From Bacteroides sp. (GTDB lineage: Bacteria; Bacteroidota; Bacteroidia; Bacteroidales; Bacteroidaceae), in contig JAGATY010000059.1 in assembly GCA_017621035.1 (NCBI GenBank), positions 1 through 37,133 on the forward strand: a stretch of 37,133 nt of DNA, written 5' to 3'. A program made the translations under genes and the position numbers. Positions 1-7,628 of this stretch are shown one piece after another. The first letter of the stretch is position 1. Each line of letters begins with the position of its first letter. The notes beneath the pieces are model-generated. The model did not search any database. It was given only the letters and a program-made list of their open reading frames with translations, and had not been told where the DNA came from.

Positions 1-2
1 CT

Positions 3-113
3 TATGATATCAAGAGACCGGTTGATGAATCCTATGAAAAGAGACTCGCGTGGCAGGTCGTTTTCTCACCAACACTTCCTAAATGGAATTACCTCATCAA
101 ACCTATCAACTGA
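3..113 (+). CDS. C-terminal 36 residues of an unrecognised protein (5' truncated by window edge)
   Basis: An open frame runs in from the left edge and stops with TGA at 111-113, giving 36 residues ending in WNYLIKPIN. The other two forward frames are less convincing: one stops almost at once and the third only continues past the LytTR promoter. The alternating hydrophobic/polar end with aromatic residues (VVFSPTLPKWNYLIKPI) could be a terminal beta strand of an exported protein, but this is too short to identify. It stops 59 bases before the response-regulator ATG, and a separate promoter lies between, so the two need not be one operon. Confidence 0.5.
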   Translation, partial: YDIKRPVDESYEKRLAWQVVFSPTLPKWNYLIKPIN

Positions 114-143
114 TGCAACTTATTTTTTAAACATTACTTAACC

Positions 144-151
144 TATATTTG
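144..151 (+). promoter_or_regulatory. Bacteroides -7 box TATATTTG for the LytTR regulator
   Basis: TATATTTG matches the Bacteroides sigma-ABfr -7 consensus TAnnTTTG. No good TTTG lies at the -33 position. Transcription would begin near 158, which leaves the ATG at 173 as the first usable start. The upstream TTG at 149 lies inside this box, so it is unlikely to be the true start. Confidence 0.55.
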
Positions 152-172
152 CCCAAGAAAAACGGGACGAAC

Positions 173-928
173 ATGGGTATTTTTAAGGTTGTTATAATAG
201 ACGATGATGAGCTTTCTATCGAAACTCTGCTATTCGAGTTGAAGAAAGACGAGCGTTTTCTGGTGGAAGGCGTTGCCCGAAATGGACGCCAAGGCCGGAA
301 ATTGGTTGAAAAGGTACAACCTGACCTTTTGTTCTTGGACGTGGAGATGCCGGACATGACGGGCATGGACTTGCTGCAGGAGTTACGGGACATCGTGACC
401 TGGAACATGCGGACAGTCTTCTACACCGCCTACGACAACTATATGATTCATGCCATCCGTGAGGCCGCCTTCGACTATCTGTTGAAACCATTCACCGATC
501 AAGATTTGAAAGAGATACTGACTCGCTTTGTAGAACAGGCCGAGATGCCTCGTCCTATCTTCTCTCAAATGCCAAAGATGGCAGCACCGGGGCAGCAGAC
601 ACTCATCGTCTTCACACCTACTAACGACATGCGCGCTTTGCACATGTCAGAAATTGGGTACTTCCGTTACAACTCAGAGCACAAACTTTGGGAGGTGATG
701 CTTAGCAATCAGCCACCCATATCGTTGCGCCGAGGCGTTACGGCGGAACAAATCATAGCCTACTCACCCGCGTTGGTGCAGATTCATCAGTCGTACATCA
801 TCAACATGGACTACCTGATGCTGATAAAGGAGAGTAAATGCTTGCTCTATCCTCCATTCGACCAAGTGACCGAATTGCTTGTATCGAGAAAGTACAAAAA
901 AGAGTTGCAGGTTCGCTTCTGCTTGTGA
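173..928 (+). CDS. LytTR-family two-component response regulator
   Basis: The protein is 251 residues. Residues 5-115 form a receiver (REC) domain: acidic pocket D10-D12, phospho-acceptor D56 in LLFLDVEMP, switch Thr/Tyr region near 85-87 and conserved K105 in LLKPF. Residues about 150-250 form a LytTR DNA-binding domain, with the IHQSYIINMDYL and SRKYKKEL segments typical of the family. Such regulators receive phosphate from a membrane sensor kinase (often LytS/YehU type) and bind paired direct repeats upstream of targets. No partner kinase is visible here; the kinase at the far right of the window is of another type and distant. The start is ATG 173 because the upstream TTG lies in the promoter. 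A strong terminator follows at 1004-1044, so the gene is transcribed alone or with the truncated upstream gene. Confidence 0.9.
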   Translation: MGIFKVVIIDDDELSIETLLFELKKDERFLVEGVARNGRQGRKLVEKVQPDLLFLDVEMPDMTGMDLLQELRDIVTWNMRTVFYTAYDNYMIHAIREAAFDYLLKPFTDQDLKEILTRFVEQAEMPRPIFSQMPKMAAPGQQTLIVFTPTNDMRALHMSEIGYFRYNSEHKLWEVMLSNQPPISLRRGVTAEQIIAYSPALVQIHQSYIINMDYLMLIKESKCLLYPPFDQVTELLVSRKYKKELQVRFCL

Positions 929-1003
929 AAGTAGACACTATTATACTATTGGTTAGGGTTAGGTAGTTCTACCCTCGTGGCACGAACTGCCGTAAAACGC
1001 TGC

Positions 1004-1044
1004 AGGAGGCTGTTGCATTAAACATGCGATGGTCTCCTCTTTTT
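1004..1044 (+). terminator. Rho-independent terminator after the LytTR gene
   Basis: Arms 1004-1018 and 1024-1038 pair over 15 positions including several G-U pairs, with a 5-base loop and a CTTTTT tail at 1039-1044. It lies 76 bases after the regulator's stop codon. Confidence 0.75.
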
Positions 1045-1226
1045 ATGCGGCCTTCCCAACAAAGTCAACCTAAAGACTCAACCCAAAGTATCTCTTGATA
1101 CACAATAGAACAGATAGATATCCCAACTCCTCACAGATTCAGAACCACTTAGGAGCATAATTCATAGCATGCCGACATAGCCTTATCGTATCTTCCCCTT
1201 ATCCTCCCCACCTCCTCTCAGTTCTT

Positions 1227-1358
1227 TCTTCGATCCTTAGGAACGGACTTGATACGGAGTTGGTACGGCGTTGATACGGAGTTGGTATAGCCTTGCGCTG
1301 ATTGAGATATTGTTTTGCTCCAACTGAGATATTGTCTTGTGCTGAGTGAGGTGTAGTT
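1227..1358. repeat. 22-bp tandem array A (about 6 degenerate units)
   Basis: Units start at 1227 (weak), 1249, 1271, 1293, 1315 and 1337, each exactly 22 bases. Units 2 and 3 share TTGATACGGAGTTGGTA and show a clear 11-bp half period (TTGATACGGAG / TTGGTACGGCG). Units 4 and 5 share the core GAGATATTGT in the same register, and unit 6 keeps the leading TTG. The 22-base step rules out an in-frame peptide repeat. The array lies in the gap between the LytTR gene and tRNA-Met. Apart from the two terminators, the tRNA and a small hairpin at 1455-1472, nothing else is recognised in 929-1766. Confidence 0.75.
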
Positions 1359-1544
1359 TTCATATTGTTTCTCTTCTTTTAAAGTATTGCGAAGGCAAAG
1401 ATAAAACACGAAAAAGAATCTGCATTACAAAGTAAGAAGAAAGTGGCAATATTGGGGATTTGGGGAAATCCCAAACTTTGAAAACTGTCTCAAGGTACAC
1501 TCTATAGAGATGGACGGGACCGACTGCAGACAGTTGGCATTAAA

Positions 1545-1584
1545 AACAAAAAAGACCGCCAAGTGTGGAAGCCACCTAACAGTC
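1545..1584 (-). terminator. Terminator of the tRNA-Met transcript
   Basis: Read on the minus strand, a 12-pair stem (with several G-U pairs) encloses a 7-base loop and is followed by TTTTTTGTTTTT. It starts 13 bases after the tRNA 3' end, consistent with a single-gene tRNA transcript. Confidence 0.65.
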
Positions 1585-1596
1585 ATTTCTTCTTTG

Positions 1597-1670
1597 TAGC
1601 GGGACCCGGGATTGAACCGGGGACCTCATGATTATGAATCATGCGCTCTAACCAGCTGAGCTATCCCGCC
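1597..1670 (-). tRNA. tRNA-Met (anticodon CAT), elongator type
   Basis: The minus strand folds as a full cloverleaf. The 7-bp acceptor stem (GGCGGGA with TCCCGCT) ends in a G1-U72 wobble pair with discriminator A73. The D arm contains AGCTCAGCTGGTTAGAGC, the anticodon arm is CATGA-TTCATAA-TCATG with CAT at its centre, and the T arm contains GGTTCAATCC. CCA is not encoded. The usual three unpaired GC pairs of initiator tRNA are not seen in the anticodon stem, so this is elongator tRNA-Met. A CAT-anticodon tRNA-Ile2 (lysidine modified) is the alternative and is judged less likely. Confidence 0.92.
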
Positions 1671-1691
1671 ATCGTTTCTCGTTTGCGGGTG

Positions 1692-1722
1692 CAAAGATAG
1701 ATAGAATATTTAAACCTCCAAA
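1692..1722 (-). promoter_or_regulatory. Consensus Bacteroides promoter for tRNA-Met
   Basis: On the minus strand TTTG (1722-1719), a 19-base spacer and TATCTTTG (1699-1692) match the Bacteroides -33/-7 consensus at its preferred spacing. Initiation would fall about 15 bases before the tRNA 5' end. Confidence 0.8.
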
Positions 1723-1766
1723 ATATTCTGTACTTTTTTTTATTTTTCTTCTATTTGCTTCGCCAA

Positions 1767-2210
1767 ATGAAAAAAAGTAATTATCTTGCCACACGAAAAG
1801 TAAGATTGACCTTTGACGATATTATGGAAAGAACAAAAATACATCTAGAGTATTTATTGAAAGCAACGTCTAAGAGCATTCTGTGGGCTTCAATAAGCAC
1901 TCCGAGTGGCTGGGAGGGATGGTTTGCCGACCGTGTGAGTTTGAAAGATAAGATTGCAACGTTTTACTGGGGAAAGACGGAGCACAGAGAGGCAGAGATT
2001 ATCGGGATACGTCCTTTTTCTTATATCCGCCTACGCTGGCTGGATGATGAAAACGAGTGCGAATATTTCGAGATGCGCATGACAAACAATGAATTAACAA
2101 ACGACGTCGTTTTGGAAATTATTGACTTTGCAGATGCCGATGAGGCAAACGATTTGTGTGAATTATGGGAGGCACAAGTCGATACTTTACGCAGAACTTG
2201 TGGTTTTTAG
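1767..2210 (+). CDS. START-like domain protein (conserved in Bacteroidetes, function unknown)
   Basis: The protein is 147 residues from ATG 1767; a TTG four codons upstream is the only longer option. The pattern, with N-terminal RLTFDDIM, a tryptophan-rich ISTPSGWEGWFAD segment around residues 45-55, strands ATFYWGK and SYIRLRWLDD, and a C-terminal helix ending DTLRRTCGF, fits the START/SRPBCC-like fold annotated for this conserved Bacteroidetes family. That fold makes a hydrophobic ligand pocket, but no ligand is known. It has no signal peptide or membrane segment, so it should be cytoplasmic. It precedes the LptG-type permease by 45 bases, an order usual in Bacteroides, and a promoter lies in the gap, so the two may be only partly cotranscribed. 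Confidence 0.75.
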   Translation: MKKSNYLATRKVRLTFDDIMERTKIHLEYLLKATSKSILWASISTPSGWEGWFADRVSLKDKIATFYWGKTEHREAEIIGIRPFSYIRLRWLDDENECEYFEMRMTNNELTNDVVLEIIDFADADEANDLCELWEAQVDTLRRTCGF

Positions 2211-2221
2211 TTTTTTTGTGC

Positions 2222-2229
2222 TACTTTTG
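2222..2229 (+). promoter_or_regulatory. -7 box TACTTTTG for lptG-ribBA-aminotransferase
   Basis: TACTTTTG matches TAnnTTTG; a TTG lies 21 bases upstream within the 3' end of the preceding gene. Predicted initiation near 2236 gives a leader of about 20 bases before ATG 2256. Confidence 0.55.
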
Positions 2230-2255
2230 TGCTCTCATTCTAGGTAACGAGTAAA

Positions 2256-4157
2256 ATGCTGCGCATAAAAAAATTAGATATATTCATTCTGAAGAGCTTC
2301 TGCTTGCTCTTTACCGGTACTTTTTTCATTTGTTTGTTTATCTTCATGATGCAGTTTTTGTGGAGATATGTGGACGAAATGGTGGGAAAAGGACTGGAAA
2401 TGACTGTCTTGGCACAGTTCTTCTTCTATTCAGGTTTATACTTGGTACCGATGTCGTTGCCGCTAGCCATTCTGCTGGCTGCACTGATTACCTTTGGAAA
2501 TTTTGGTGAACGCTTTGAGCTATTGGCCATGAAGGCTGCCGGCATATCGCTGATGAAGATTATGCGCCCGCTTATTATCTTCATCACTTTCGTCAGTTGT
2601 GTCTCTTTCTACTTTCAAGATGTAATAGGCCCCAAAGCACAAACCAAGTTGTGGGTGCTGATGTGGTCCATCAAGCAGAAGTCACCAGAACTAGACATTC
2701 CCGAGGGGGTATTCTATGACGAAATTAGTGGTTACAACCTCTACGTGAAGCACAAAGACCGCAAGACCGGTATGCTTTACGACGTACTGATTTACAACTT
2801 TGAAAAGGGATTTGAGAATGCGCAAATCATCAAGTCTGACTCCGGCCGACTGGAAATGACTGCCGACAAACAGCACCTGTACCTGCATTTGTATAGCGGT
2901 GAACAGTTTGAGAACCTGAAGGCGCAAAACATGAATCAGAAGAATGTGCCGTACCGACGCGAGGCCTTCCGAGAGAAACATGCCATCATTGAGTTCGACT
3001 CTGACTTCAGCATGGCAGATGAAGATTTGATGAGCGGCCACTCCAACAGCAAAAACATGCAGATGCTTCAGGTGGCCATAGACTCCATGAAGGTACGCAC
3101 CGATAGTATAGCCAAGGTCTATTACCAGGAGGCTGTCGGCATGATTTATAAGCCCACAGGAAACCTGACGAAAGCAGACACGCTGAAGATTGAGAGGGCA
3201 CAGATTGGGGAGTATGACATAGACAGTCTGTTCAACGCGGCTACTCTGGCCCAAAAGGCGAAGATTGTATCCTCAGCAGCCGACCGTGCAGCGAGTACCT
3301 CGAATGACTGGAGCTTCAAGAAGACAACCCTTTCGCGTACCGATTACGACCTCCGCAAGCACCAGATAGCTTGGCATGAAAAGATTTCGCTCTCGCTGGC
3401 CTGTCTGATATTCTTCTTTATCGGTGCACCGCTGGGCGGCATCATCCGCAAGGGAGGATTGGGTATGCCGGTGGTAGTTTCAGTGCTGATTTTCATCATC
3501 TATTACATCATCAACAGCACCGGCATGAAGATGGCACGCGACGGTCACTGGGTGGTCTGGATGGGTATGTGGACCAGTACAGCTATCCTCGCGCCATTGG
3601 GTGCATTCCTTACTTATAAATCCAACAACGATTCTGTGGTATTCAACATAGATGCCTACGTCGCCTGGTTCAAACGGGTAATTGGTATTCGCGATGTGCG
3701 CCATCTGTTCCGGAAGGAGGTCATCATTACTGACCCCGACTACCAACGTCTGCCTGCCGACCTGCGGCAGCTTTCAGAATCATGCCGTGCATATGCCGAG
3801 AAGAAAAATCTGAAGAAAGCCCCCAACTACTTCAGGCTCTGGATGAATGAACATATCGATCGCGAGATGGAGGCCATCAACGACCGCATGGAAACCTTGA
3901 TTGAAGAGATGTCCAACACCCGTTCTGCACGTCTGCTGGCCATTCTGAACAACTATCCCGTGATTCCGGCCAGCGCACATGTACGTCCCTTTAAAAAGTA
4001 TTGGTTGAACTTGCTTTGTGGTGCACTTGTGCCATTGGGTCTGTTCTTCTACTTCCGCATATGGGCATTCCGCATCCGGCTGAGTAAAGATGTGGAGCGC
4101 ATCATCAAAAACAATGACGACATCATACTGTTAATTGAGAGAAACGAAAACTTGTAA
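2256..4157 (+). CDS. LptF/LptG family LPS-export permease (YjgP/YjgQ)
   Basis: The protein is 633 residues, much longer than the roughly 360 of E. coli LptG. N-terminal membrane helices lie near residues 10-35, 55-85 and 100-122, with the family-typical EMVGKGL and FGERFELLAMKAAGIS segments. A large soluble region (about 130-370) corresponds to the periplasmic jellyroll, widened by an insert with many M/K/D residues. Three helices follow near 375-460, including GAPLGGIIRKGGLG. A further cytosolic helical tail of about 120 residues and a last hydrophobic segment (WLNLLCGALVPLGLFFYF) end the chain. In the Lpt complex this permease works with the LptB ATPase, encoded at 27463-28218, to lift LPS from the inner membrane. 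It heads the run with ribBA and the aminotransferase. F and G paralogues cannot be told apart here, so no symbol is given. Confidence 0.85.
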   Translation: MLRIKKLDIFILKSFCLLFTGTFFICLFIFMMQFLWRYVDEMVGKGLEMTVLAQFFFYSGLYLVPMSLPLAILLAALITFGNFGERFELLAMKAAGISLMKIMRPLIIFITFVSCVSFYFQDVIGPKAQTKLWVLMWSIKQKSPELDIPEGVFYDEISGYNLYVKHKDRKTGMLYDVLIYNFEKGFENAQIIKSDSGRLEMTADKQHLYLHLYSGEQFENLKAQNMNQKNVPYRREAFREKHAIIEFDSDFSMADEDLMSGHSNSKNMQMLQVAIDSMKVRTDSIAKVYYQEAVGMIYKPTGNLTKADTLKIERAQIGEYDIDSLFNAATLAQKAKIVSSAADRAASTSNDWSFKKTTLSRTDYDLRKHQIAWHEKISLSLACLIFFFIGAPLGGIIRKGGLGMPVVVSVLIFIIYYIINSTGMKMARDGHWVVWMGMWTSTAILAPLGAFLTYKSNNDSVVFNIDAYVAWFKRVIGIRDVRHLFRKEVIITDPDYQRLPADLRQLSESCRAYAEKKNLKKAPNYFRLWMNEHIDREMEAINDRMETLIEEMSNTRSARLLAILNNYPVIPASAHVRPFKKYWLNLLCGALVPLGLFFYFRIWAFRIRLSKDVERIIKNNDDIILLIERNENL

Positions 4158-4169
4158 AACGATATATTT

Positions 4170-5384
4170 ATGGAAAATGTAAAATTGGATACAATAGAAG
4201 AGGCGATTGAAGCGTTCAAGGCCGGTGAGTTTGTAATTGTGGTAGACGACGAAGACCGTGAGAACGAAGGCGACCTGATTATTGCAGCCGAGAAGATAAC
4301 TCCCGAGAAGGTGAACTTTATGCTGAAACATGCCCGTGGTGTGCTTTGTGCACCAATCACCGTGTCGCGTTGCAAGGAGTTGGACTTGCCGCACCAGGTG
4401 TCAGACAACACCTCTGTGCTGGGTACCCCCTTTACGGTGACAATCGACAAGTTAGAGGGATGCTCCACCGGTGTGTCTGCATCAGACCGTGCTGCCACCA
4501 TTCAGGCGTTAGCCGACCCGACATCTACCCCTGCCACATTTGGCCGTCCCGGACACATCAACCCACTCTATGCACAGGAGAAAGGTGTGTTACGTCGTGC
4601 CGGACATACTGAAGCCACCATTGACCTCTGCCGCCTGGCCGGATTCTTCCCTGCCGGTGCACTAATGGAGATTATGAGTGACGACGGCACCATGGCTCGC
4701 CTGCCGGAGCTTCGCAGAATGGCAGACCAATATAACCTGAAGTTGATTTCCATACGTGACCTCATAGCCTTCCGCCTGAAGCAAGAATCCATTGTAGAAA
4801 AAGGTGTCGAAGTAGATATGCCCACAGACCATGGTCACTTCCGCATGATTGCTTTCCGTCAGAAGAGCACCGGCCTGGAGCATGTGGCACTGTTTAAAGG
4901 AAGCTGGAAACCCGAAGAGCCTATCTTGGTACGTATGCACTCCTCTTGCACCACCGGCGACATCTTCGGTTCCAAGCGTTGCGACTGTGGTGAGCAGTTG
5001 CACAAGGCGATGGAAATGATTGAAGAGGCCGGCAAGGGCGTGGTTGTCTACCTCAGCCAAGAGGGTCGCGGCATCGGACTGATGGAGAAAATGAAAGCCT
5101 ACAAGCTGCAAGAAGACGGCATGGACACTGTAGACGCCAACATTCACTTGGGACACTTGGCCGACGAGCGCGACTATGGTGTGGGTGCACAGATTCTGCG
5201 TGAGCTGGGTGTCAGTAAGATGCGTCTACTGACTAACAACCCCGTCAAGCGTGTAGGTCTGGAGGCTTACGGTCTGGAGATTATTGAGAATGTCCCCATC
5301 GAGACCACTCCCAACCCTTACAACGAGCGTTACCTGCACACTAAGAAGGAGCGTATGGGACACACGTTGCACTTCAACAAGTAA
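4170..5384 (+). CDS. ribBA: Bifunctional 3,4-dihydroxy-2-butanone 4-phosphate synthase / GTP cyclohydrolase II
   Basis: The protein has 404 residues, the normal RibBA length. The N-terminal half is RibB, which makes 3,4-dihydroxy-2-butanone 4-phosphate from ribulose 5-phosphate; it shows the acidic loop [10 protein letters not shown] (residues 26-35) and HTEATID with H146. The C-terminal half is RibA, GTP cyclohydrolase II, which opens GTP to the pyrimidine precursor; zinc ligands C260, C271 and C273 lie in [17 protein letters not shown], followed by SQEGRGIGL. Together they feed both branches of riboflavin synthesis. It starts 12 bases after the permease stop and ends 32 bases before the aminotransferase, so one transcript is likely. 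No FMN riboswitch is visible in its short leader. Confidence 0.96.
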   Translation: MENVKLDTIEEAIEAFKAGEFVIVVDDEDRENEGDLIIAAEKITPEKVNFMLKHARGVLCAPITVSRCKELDLPHQVSDNTSVLGTPFTVTIDKLEGCSTGVSASDRAATIQALADPTSTPATFGRPGHINPLYAQEKGVLRRAGHTEATIDLCRLAGFFPAGALMEIMSDDGTMARLPELRRMADQYNLKLISIRDLIAFRLKQESIVEKGVEVDMPTDHGHFRMIAFRQKSTGLEHVALFKGSWKPEEPILVRMHSSCTTGDIFGSKRCDCGEQLHKAMEMIEEAGKGVVVYLSQEGRGIGLMEKMKAYKLQEDGMDTVDANIHLGHLADERDYGVGAQILRELGVSKMRLLTNNPVKRVGLEAYGLEIIENVPIETTPNPYNERYLHTKKERMGHTLHFNK

Positions 5385-5416
5385 AAAGCATAACAAACCA
5401 AATACGAATTAAGAAA

Positions 5417-6613
5417 ATGAACACTTTATCCAATCGTTTGAACAGCCTGTCGCCCTCTGCGACGCTGGCTATGTCACAGAAAAGCGCTGAGTTGAAGGCG
5501 CAAGGTGTAGACGTCATCAACATGAGTGTGGGTGAACCCGACTTCAACACACCCGAGCACATTAAAGAGGCGGCCAAGCAGGCGATAGACAATAACTTCT
5601 CGCGCTACTCACCCGTTCCGGGCTATCCGGCACTGCGCAACGCCATTGTAGCCAAGCTGAAGAATGAGAACGGACTGGACTACACGGCTGCACAAATTTC
5701 TTGCGCCAACGGTGCCAAGCAATCTGTCTGCAACGTTATCATGGCTCTGGTAAATGCTGGCGACGAGGTGATTGTACCGGCTCCCTACTGGGTTAGCTAC
5801 CCCGAGATGGTGAAGCTGGCCGAGGGCACACCGGTGATAGTTGCGGCAGGCATTGAGCAGGACTTCAAGATTACACCCGCCCAGCTGGAGGCAGCCATCA
5901 CGCCAAAGACTAAGGCACTGATTCTCTGCTCACCCTCCAACCCCACCGGCTCGGTGTACTCCAAAGAAGAGTTGGCCGGACTGGCAGAAGTACTGGCTAA
6001 GCATCCGCAAGTGTACATCATTGCCGACGAAATCTACGAGCACATCAACTACATCGGTCAGCATCAGAGCATTGCCCAGTTCCCGGCTATGAAAGAACGT
6101 ACCATCCTTGTGAACGGCGTCTCCAAAGCCTATGCCATGACCGGTTGGCGTATCGGTTTCATTGCCGGTCCGGAGTGGATTATCAAGGGTGTGAACAAGT
6201 TGCAAGGACAATACACCTCAGGTCCCTGCTCTGTGTCACAGAAGGCTGCCGAGGCTGCCTATACCGGAACACAAGAACCGGTAGAGCAGATGCGAAAAGC
6301 TTTTGAACGTCGTCGCGACCTGATTGTGAAGCTGGCCAAAGAGGTTCCGGGCTTTGAGGTAAACATTCCGCAAGGTGCTTTCTACCTCTTCCCTAAGTGC
6401 AGCAGTTACTTTGGTAAGTCGGCCAACGGACGCACCATCAACAGTTCCGACGATTTAGCCATGTATCTACTTGAAGAAGCTCACGTGGCATGTGTAGGTG
6501 GAACCTCCTTCGGTGCTCCGGAGTGCATCCGCATGAGTTATGCCACCAGCGATGAGAATATAGAAGAGGCCATCCGCCGCATGAAAGTGGCACTAGCAAA
6601 TCTCAAACAATAA
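5417..6613 (+). CDS. Class I/II PLP-dependent aminotransferase (aspartate aminotransferase type)
   Basis: The protein has 398 residues and is complete. Fold type I landmarks are all present: substrate loop near SVGEPDFNTP (37-46), PAPYW (121-125), N175 in CSPSNPTGS, D204 in ADEIYEHI which binds the pyridine nitrogen, PLP lysine K237 in VNGVSKAYAMTGWRIG, and the C-terminal arginine in ECIRMSYA. This subgroup (AspC/AAT-I gamma) transfers amino groups between aspartate and 2-oxoglutarate; some members use prephenate or other acids, so exact substrate is inferred. It is cytosolic. It closes the plus-strand run with lptG and ribBA and is followed 25 bases later by a terminator. Confidence 0.9.
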   Translation: MNTLSNRLNSLSPSATLAMSQKSAELKAQGVDVINMSVGEPDFNTPEHIKEAAKQAIDNNFSRYSPVPGYPALRNAIVAKLKNENGLDYTAAQISCANGAKQSVCNVIMALVNAGDEVIVPAPYWVSYPEMVKLAEGTPVIVAAGIEQDFKITPAQLEAAITPKTKALILCSPSNPTGSVYSKEELAGLAEVLAKHPQVYIIADEIYEHINYIGQHQSIAQFPAMKERTILVNGVSKAYAMTGWRIGFIAGPEWIIKGVNKLQGQYTSGPCSVSQKAAEAAYTGTQEPVEQMRKAFERRRDLIVKLAKEVPGFEVNIPQGAFYLFPKCSSYFGKSANGRTINSSDDLAMYLLEEAHVACVGGTSFGAPECIRMSYATSDENIEEAIRRMKVALANLKQ

Positions 6614-6638
6614 TGTTTTATCATATTTTAAACCCCGG

Positions 6639-6680
6639 GGCGAGAGGTCTGTGACAGATATCTCGTCCTTCTTTTTTTTA
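6639..6680 (+). terminator. Terminator after the aminotransferase gene
   Basis: GGCGAGAGGTCTG pairs with a matching arm ending CTCGTCC (one bulge, one mismatch), followed by TTCTTTTTTTT at 6669-6679. It closes the lptG-ribBA-aminotransferase run. Confidence 0.75.
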
Positions 6681-6699
6681 CCCCATGCAAAGACTGCTC

Positions 6700-6735
6700 A
6701 AAAAGAAAAGGCCCGGAACCTTACGGAACCGAGCC
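6700..6735 (-). terminator. Terminator after the ferredoxin gene
   Basis: On the minus strand a GC-rich 11-pair stem with two mismatches and a 4-base loop (6710-6735) runs into TTTTCTTTTT (6709-6700). It lies opposite the plus-strand terminator of the convergent operon, and both signals are independent. Confidence 0.75.
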
Positions 6736-6769
6736 TAAGAATGAAAGAACCTTTTTAAAATTGAATTGC

Positions 6770-6940
6770 TTATGCTCCCGGGTGGATAGCTTCAGACGGA
6801 CAAACATCTGCGCAAGTACCACACTCTGTGCAAGCTTCAGGATCGATAGAATACTTATCGCCTTCTGAGATAGCACCTACCGGACACTCGTCAATACAAG
6901 TTCCGCAAGCAATACAATCATCACTAATTACGTAAGCCAT
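6770..6940 (-). CDS. 2[4Fe-4S] bacterial-type ferredoxin
   Basis: This 56-residue protein carries two cysteine motifs: C9-x2-C12-x2-C15-x3-C19-P and C37-x2-C40-x2-C43-x3-C47-P. This is the clostridial-type arrangement in which the fourth cysteine of each motif completes the cluster held by the other. The chain starts MAYVISDDCIACG and is the full length for the family. It is a soluble low-potential electron carrier. In anaerobic Bacteroides such ferredoxins are expected to serve pyruvate:ferredoxin oxidoreductase and similar enzymes, but the partner cannot be read here. It is monocistronic, with its own -7 box at 6984-6991 and terminator at 6700-6735. Confidence 0.95.
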   Translation of the reverse strand: MAYVISDDCIACGTCIDECPVGAISEGDKYSIDPEACTECGTCADVCPSEAIHPGA

Positions 6941-6983
6941 TTTACTTTAGATTTAAATTTATTATTAGTACTAATTACGGGGA

Positions 6984-6991
6984 CAAAAGTA
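6984..6991 (-). promoter_or_regulatory. -7 box TACTTTTG for the ferredoxin gene
   Basis: The minus strand reads TACTTTTG, matching TAnnTTTG, about 45 bases before the ATG. An upstream TTTTG is 23 bases away, longer than the preferred 19, so the -33 element is uncertain. Confidence 0.6.
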
Positions 6992-7118
6992 CTGCTTTTC
7001 TCCTTTGGTTGTTTCAAAAGGGGGCTAATTTCCCATAATTTGTATGCCTTCTAAATAACACATCGCTCTGCCTTTCGGCGAGGACAGACAATGACGATGA
7101 GCACAGCTTGCAGCACAT

Positions 7119-7206
7119 CAATGGTGACCTGATAGCATAAAAGTACTACTCTCATACCCCCGAAGCAGTACTTTCATAGCCCCGAAGTTCTACTTTTTTT
7201 TATTTC
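7119..7206. repeat. 22-bp tandem array B (3 clear units, 1 weak)
   Basis: Units start at 7119 (weak, shares ATAGC in register), 7141, 7163 and 7185. Units at 7141 and 7163 share AAG....AGTACT..TCATA-CCCCG spacing, and each next unit begins with AAG immediately after CCCCG. The third unit keeps AAGTTCTACTTT and then dissolves into T-rich sequence. The word AAGTACTACT at 7141-7150 recurs in array F at 29922-29931. The sequence at 7014-7118 between the ferredoxin promoter and this array holds nothing recognised. Confidence 0.65.
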
Positions 7207-7225
7207 TTTTCACTACCTTTATACA

Positions 7226-7379
7226 CGAACCACGTACGTGGTGCGGGCGAACGACGACCGTGAGACGCGCGAACCACAGTCGTGGGACGTGCGAACCGCA
7301 GACGTGGTTCGGACAATAAAGTAGCGAGTCGGCATAAACAAACTACTGAATTGACCCATAAAAAGTAGCATATTGAAGA
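7226..7379. repeat. 22-bp tandem array C (4 clear units plus 3 in-phase units with another core)
   Basis: Units start at 7226, 7248, 7270 and 7292. All begin CGAAC and carry a central dyad, for example CCACGTACGTGG in the first and CCACAGTCGTGG in the third. The next three 22-base steps (7314, 7336, 7358) lose that core but stay in register through AAAGTAG / AAACTAC / AAAGTAG at unit positions 5-11. The register is thus kept while the motif changes. Any peptide read across this stretch would change frame each unit. Confidence 0.7.
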
Positions 7380-7457
7380 AAACTCTCCCAAGCTTACTGC
7401 AAAAGTTGAGAAAACAAGAAATCGAAATCAGAAATCTAAAATCAGAAATCATAAATC

Positions 7458-7628
7458 ATGATTAACAGGTTCCGCACCCAGACCGACATGGCGCGGAGCC
7501 GCAAAGGTATCGACGATGTGGCTACGAAACAGGTCAATATACAGAAGAGGTTGTTCGATTTGTTGGTTTTACTCGCCCTTTCCTACAGGAAAGCAGGAAA
7601 AGGTATATCTTTGCAGGATAAAGTATGA
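7458..7628 (+). pseudogene. 5' fragment of a cupin gene (decayed partial copy)
   Basis: A 56-codon frame starts at ATG 7458. Its residues 2-18 (INRFRTQTDMARSRKGI) align with residues 19-35 of the intact cupin encoded at 9039-9536 (IDKFRILTDTTRSRKGV). The DNA is also close: GACCGACATGGCGCGGAGCC here against GACCGACACGACGCGGAGCC there. Both copies are preceded by the same 16 bases, AGAAATCATAAATCAT (7444-7459 and 9022-9037). After about codon 20 the similarity ends and the remaining frame reads no cupin motif. It is either a remnant left by duplication or recombination around the intervening genes, or less likely a short expressed peptide. The DUF4405 promoter lies within it. Confidence 0.6.
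7606..7613 (+). promoter_or_regulatory. -7 box TATCTTTG for the DUF4405-like gene, with adjacent inverted repeat
   Basis: TATCTTTG matches TAnnTTTG and predicts initiation near 7620, about 22 bases before ATG 7642. A perfect dyad CTTTCCT-AC-AGGAAAG occupies 7578-7593, about where the -33 element would be, and could be an operator. Confidence 0.5.

Noticed and set aside
149-172. TTG start for the LytTR regulator
   Set aside because: The TTG lies within the -7 box, and the ATG at 173 gives a normal receiver-domain start.
1218-1409. A 63-codon minus-strand frame over array A
   Set aside because: It is built from 22-bp repeats read in shifting frames and has no promoter or family resemblance.
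1455-1472. GGGATTT-GGGG-AAATCCC hairpin as a riboswitch or terminator
   Set aside because: It is short and isolated, with no T tract and no gene close enough to control.
7226-7313. Possible CRISPR array
   Set aside because: There are no spacers: units abut directly at 22 bases, differ from one another throughout, and no cas genes are near. The same holds for the other arrays.
7200-7452. Two overlapping minus-strand frames over array C
   Set aside because: Both read through the 22-bp units and the AGAAATC-rich stretch; composition is repeat-driven, and neither resembles a protein.
7419-7459. Microsatellite-like AGAAATC repeats
   Set aside because: Spacing is irregular and the stretch is short; only the last 16 bases, shared with the cupin leader, seem meaningful.
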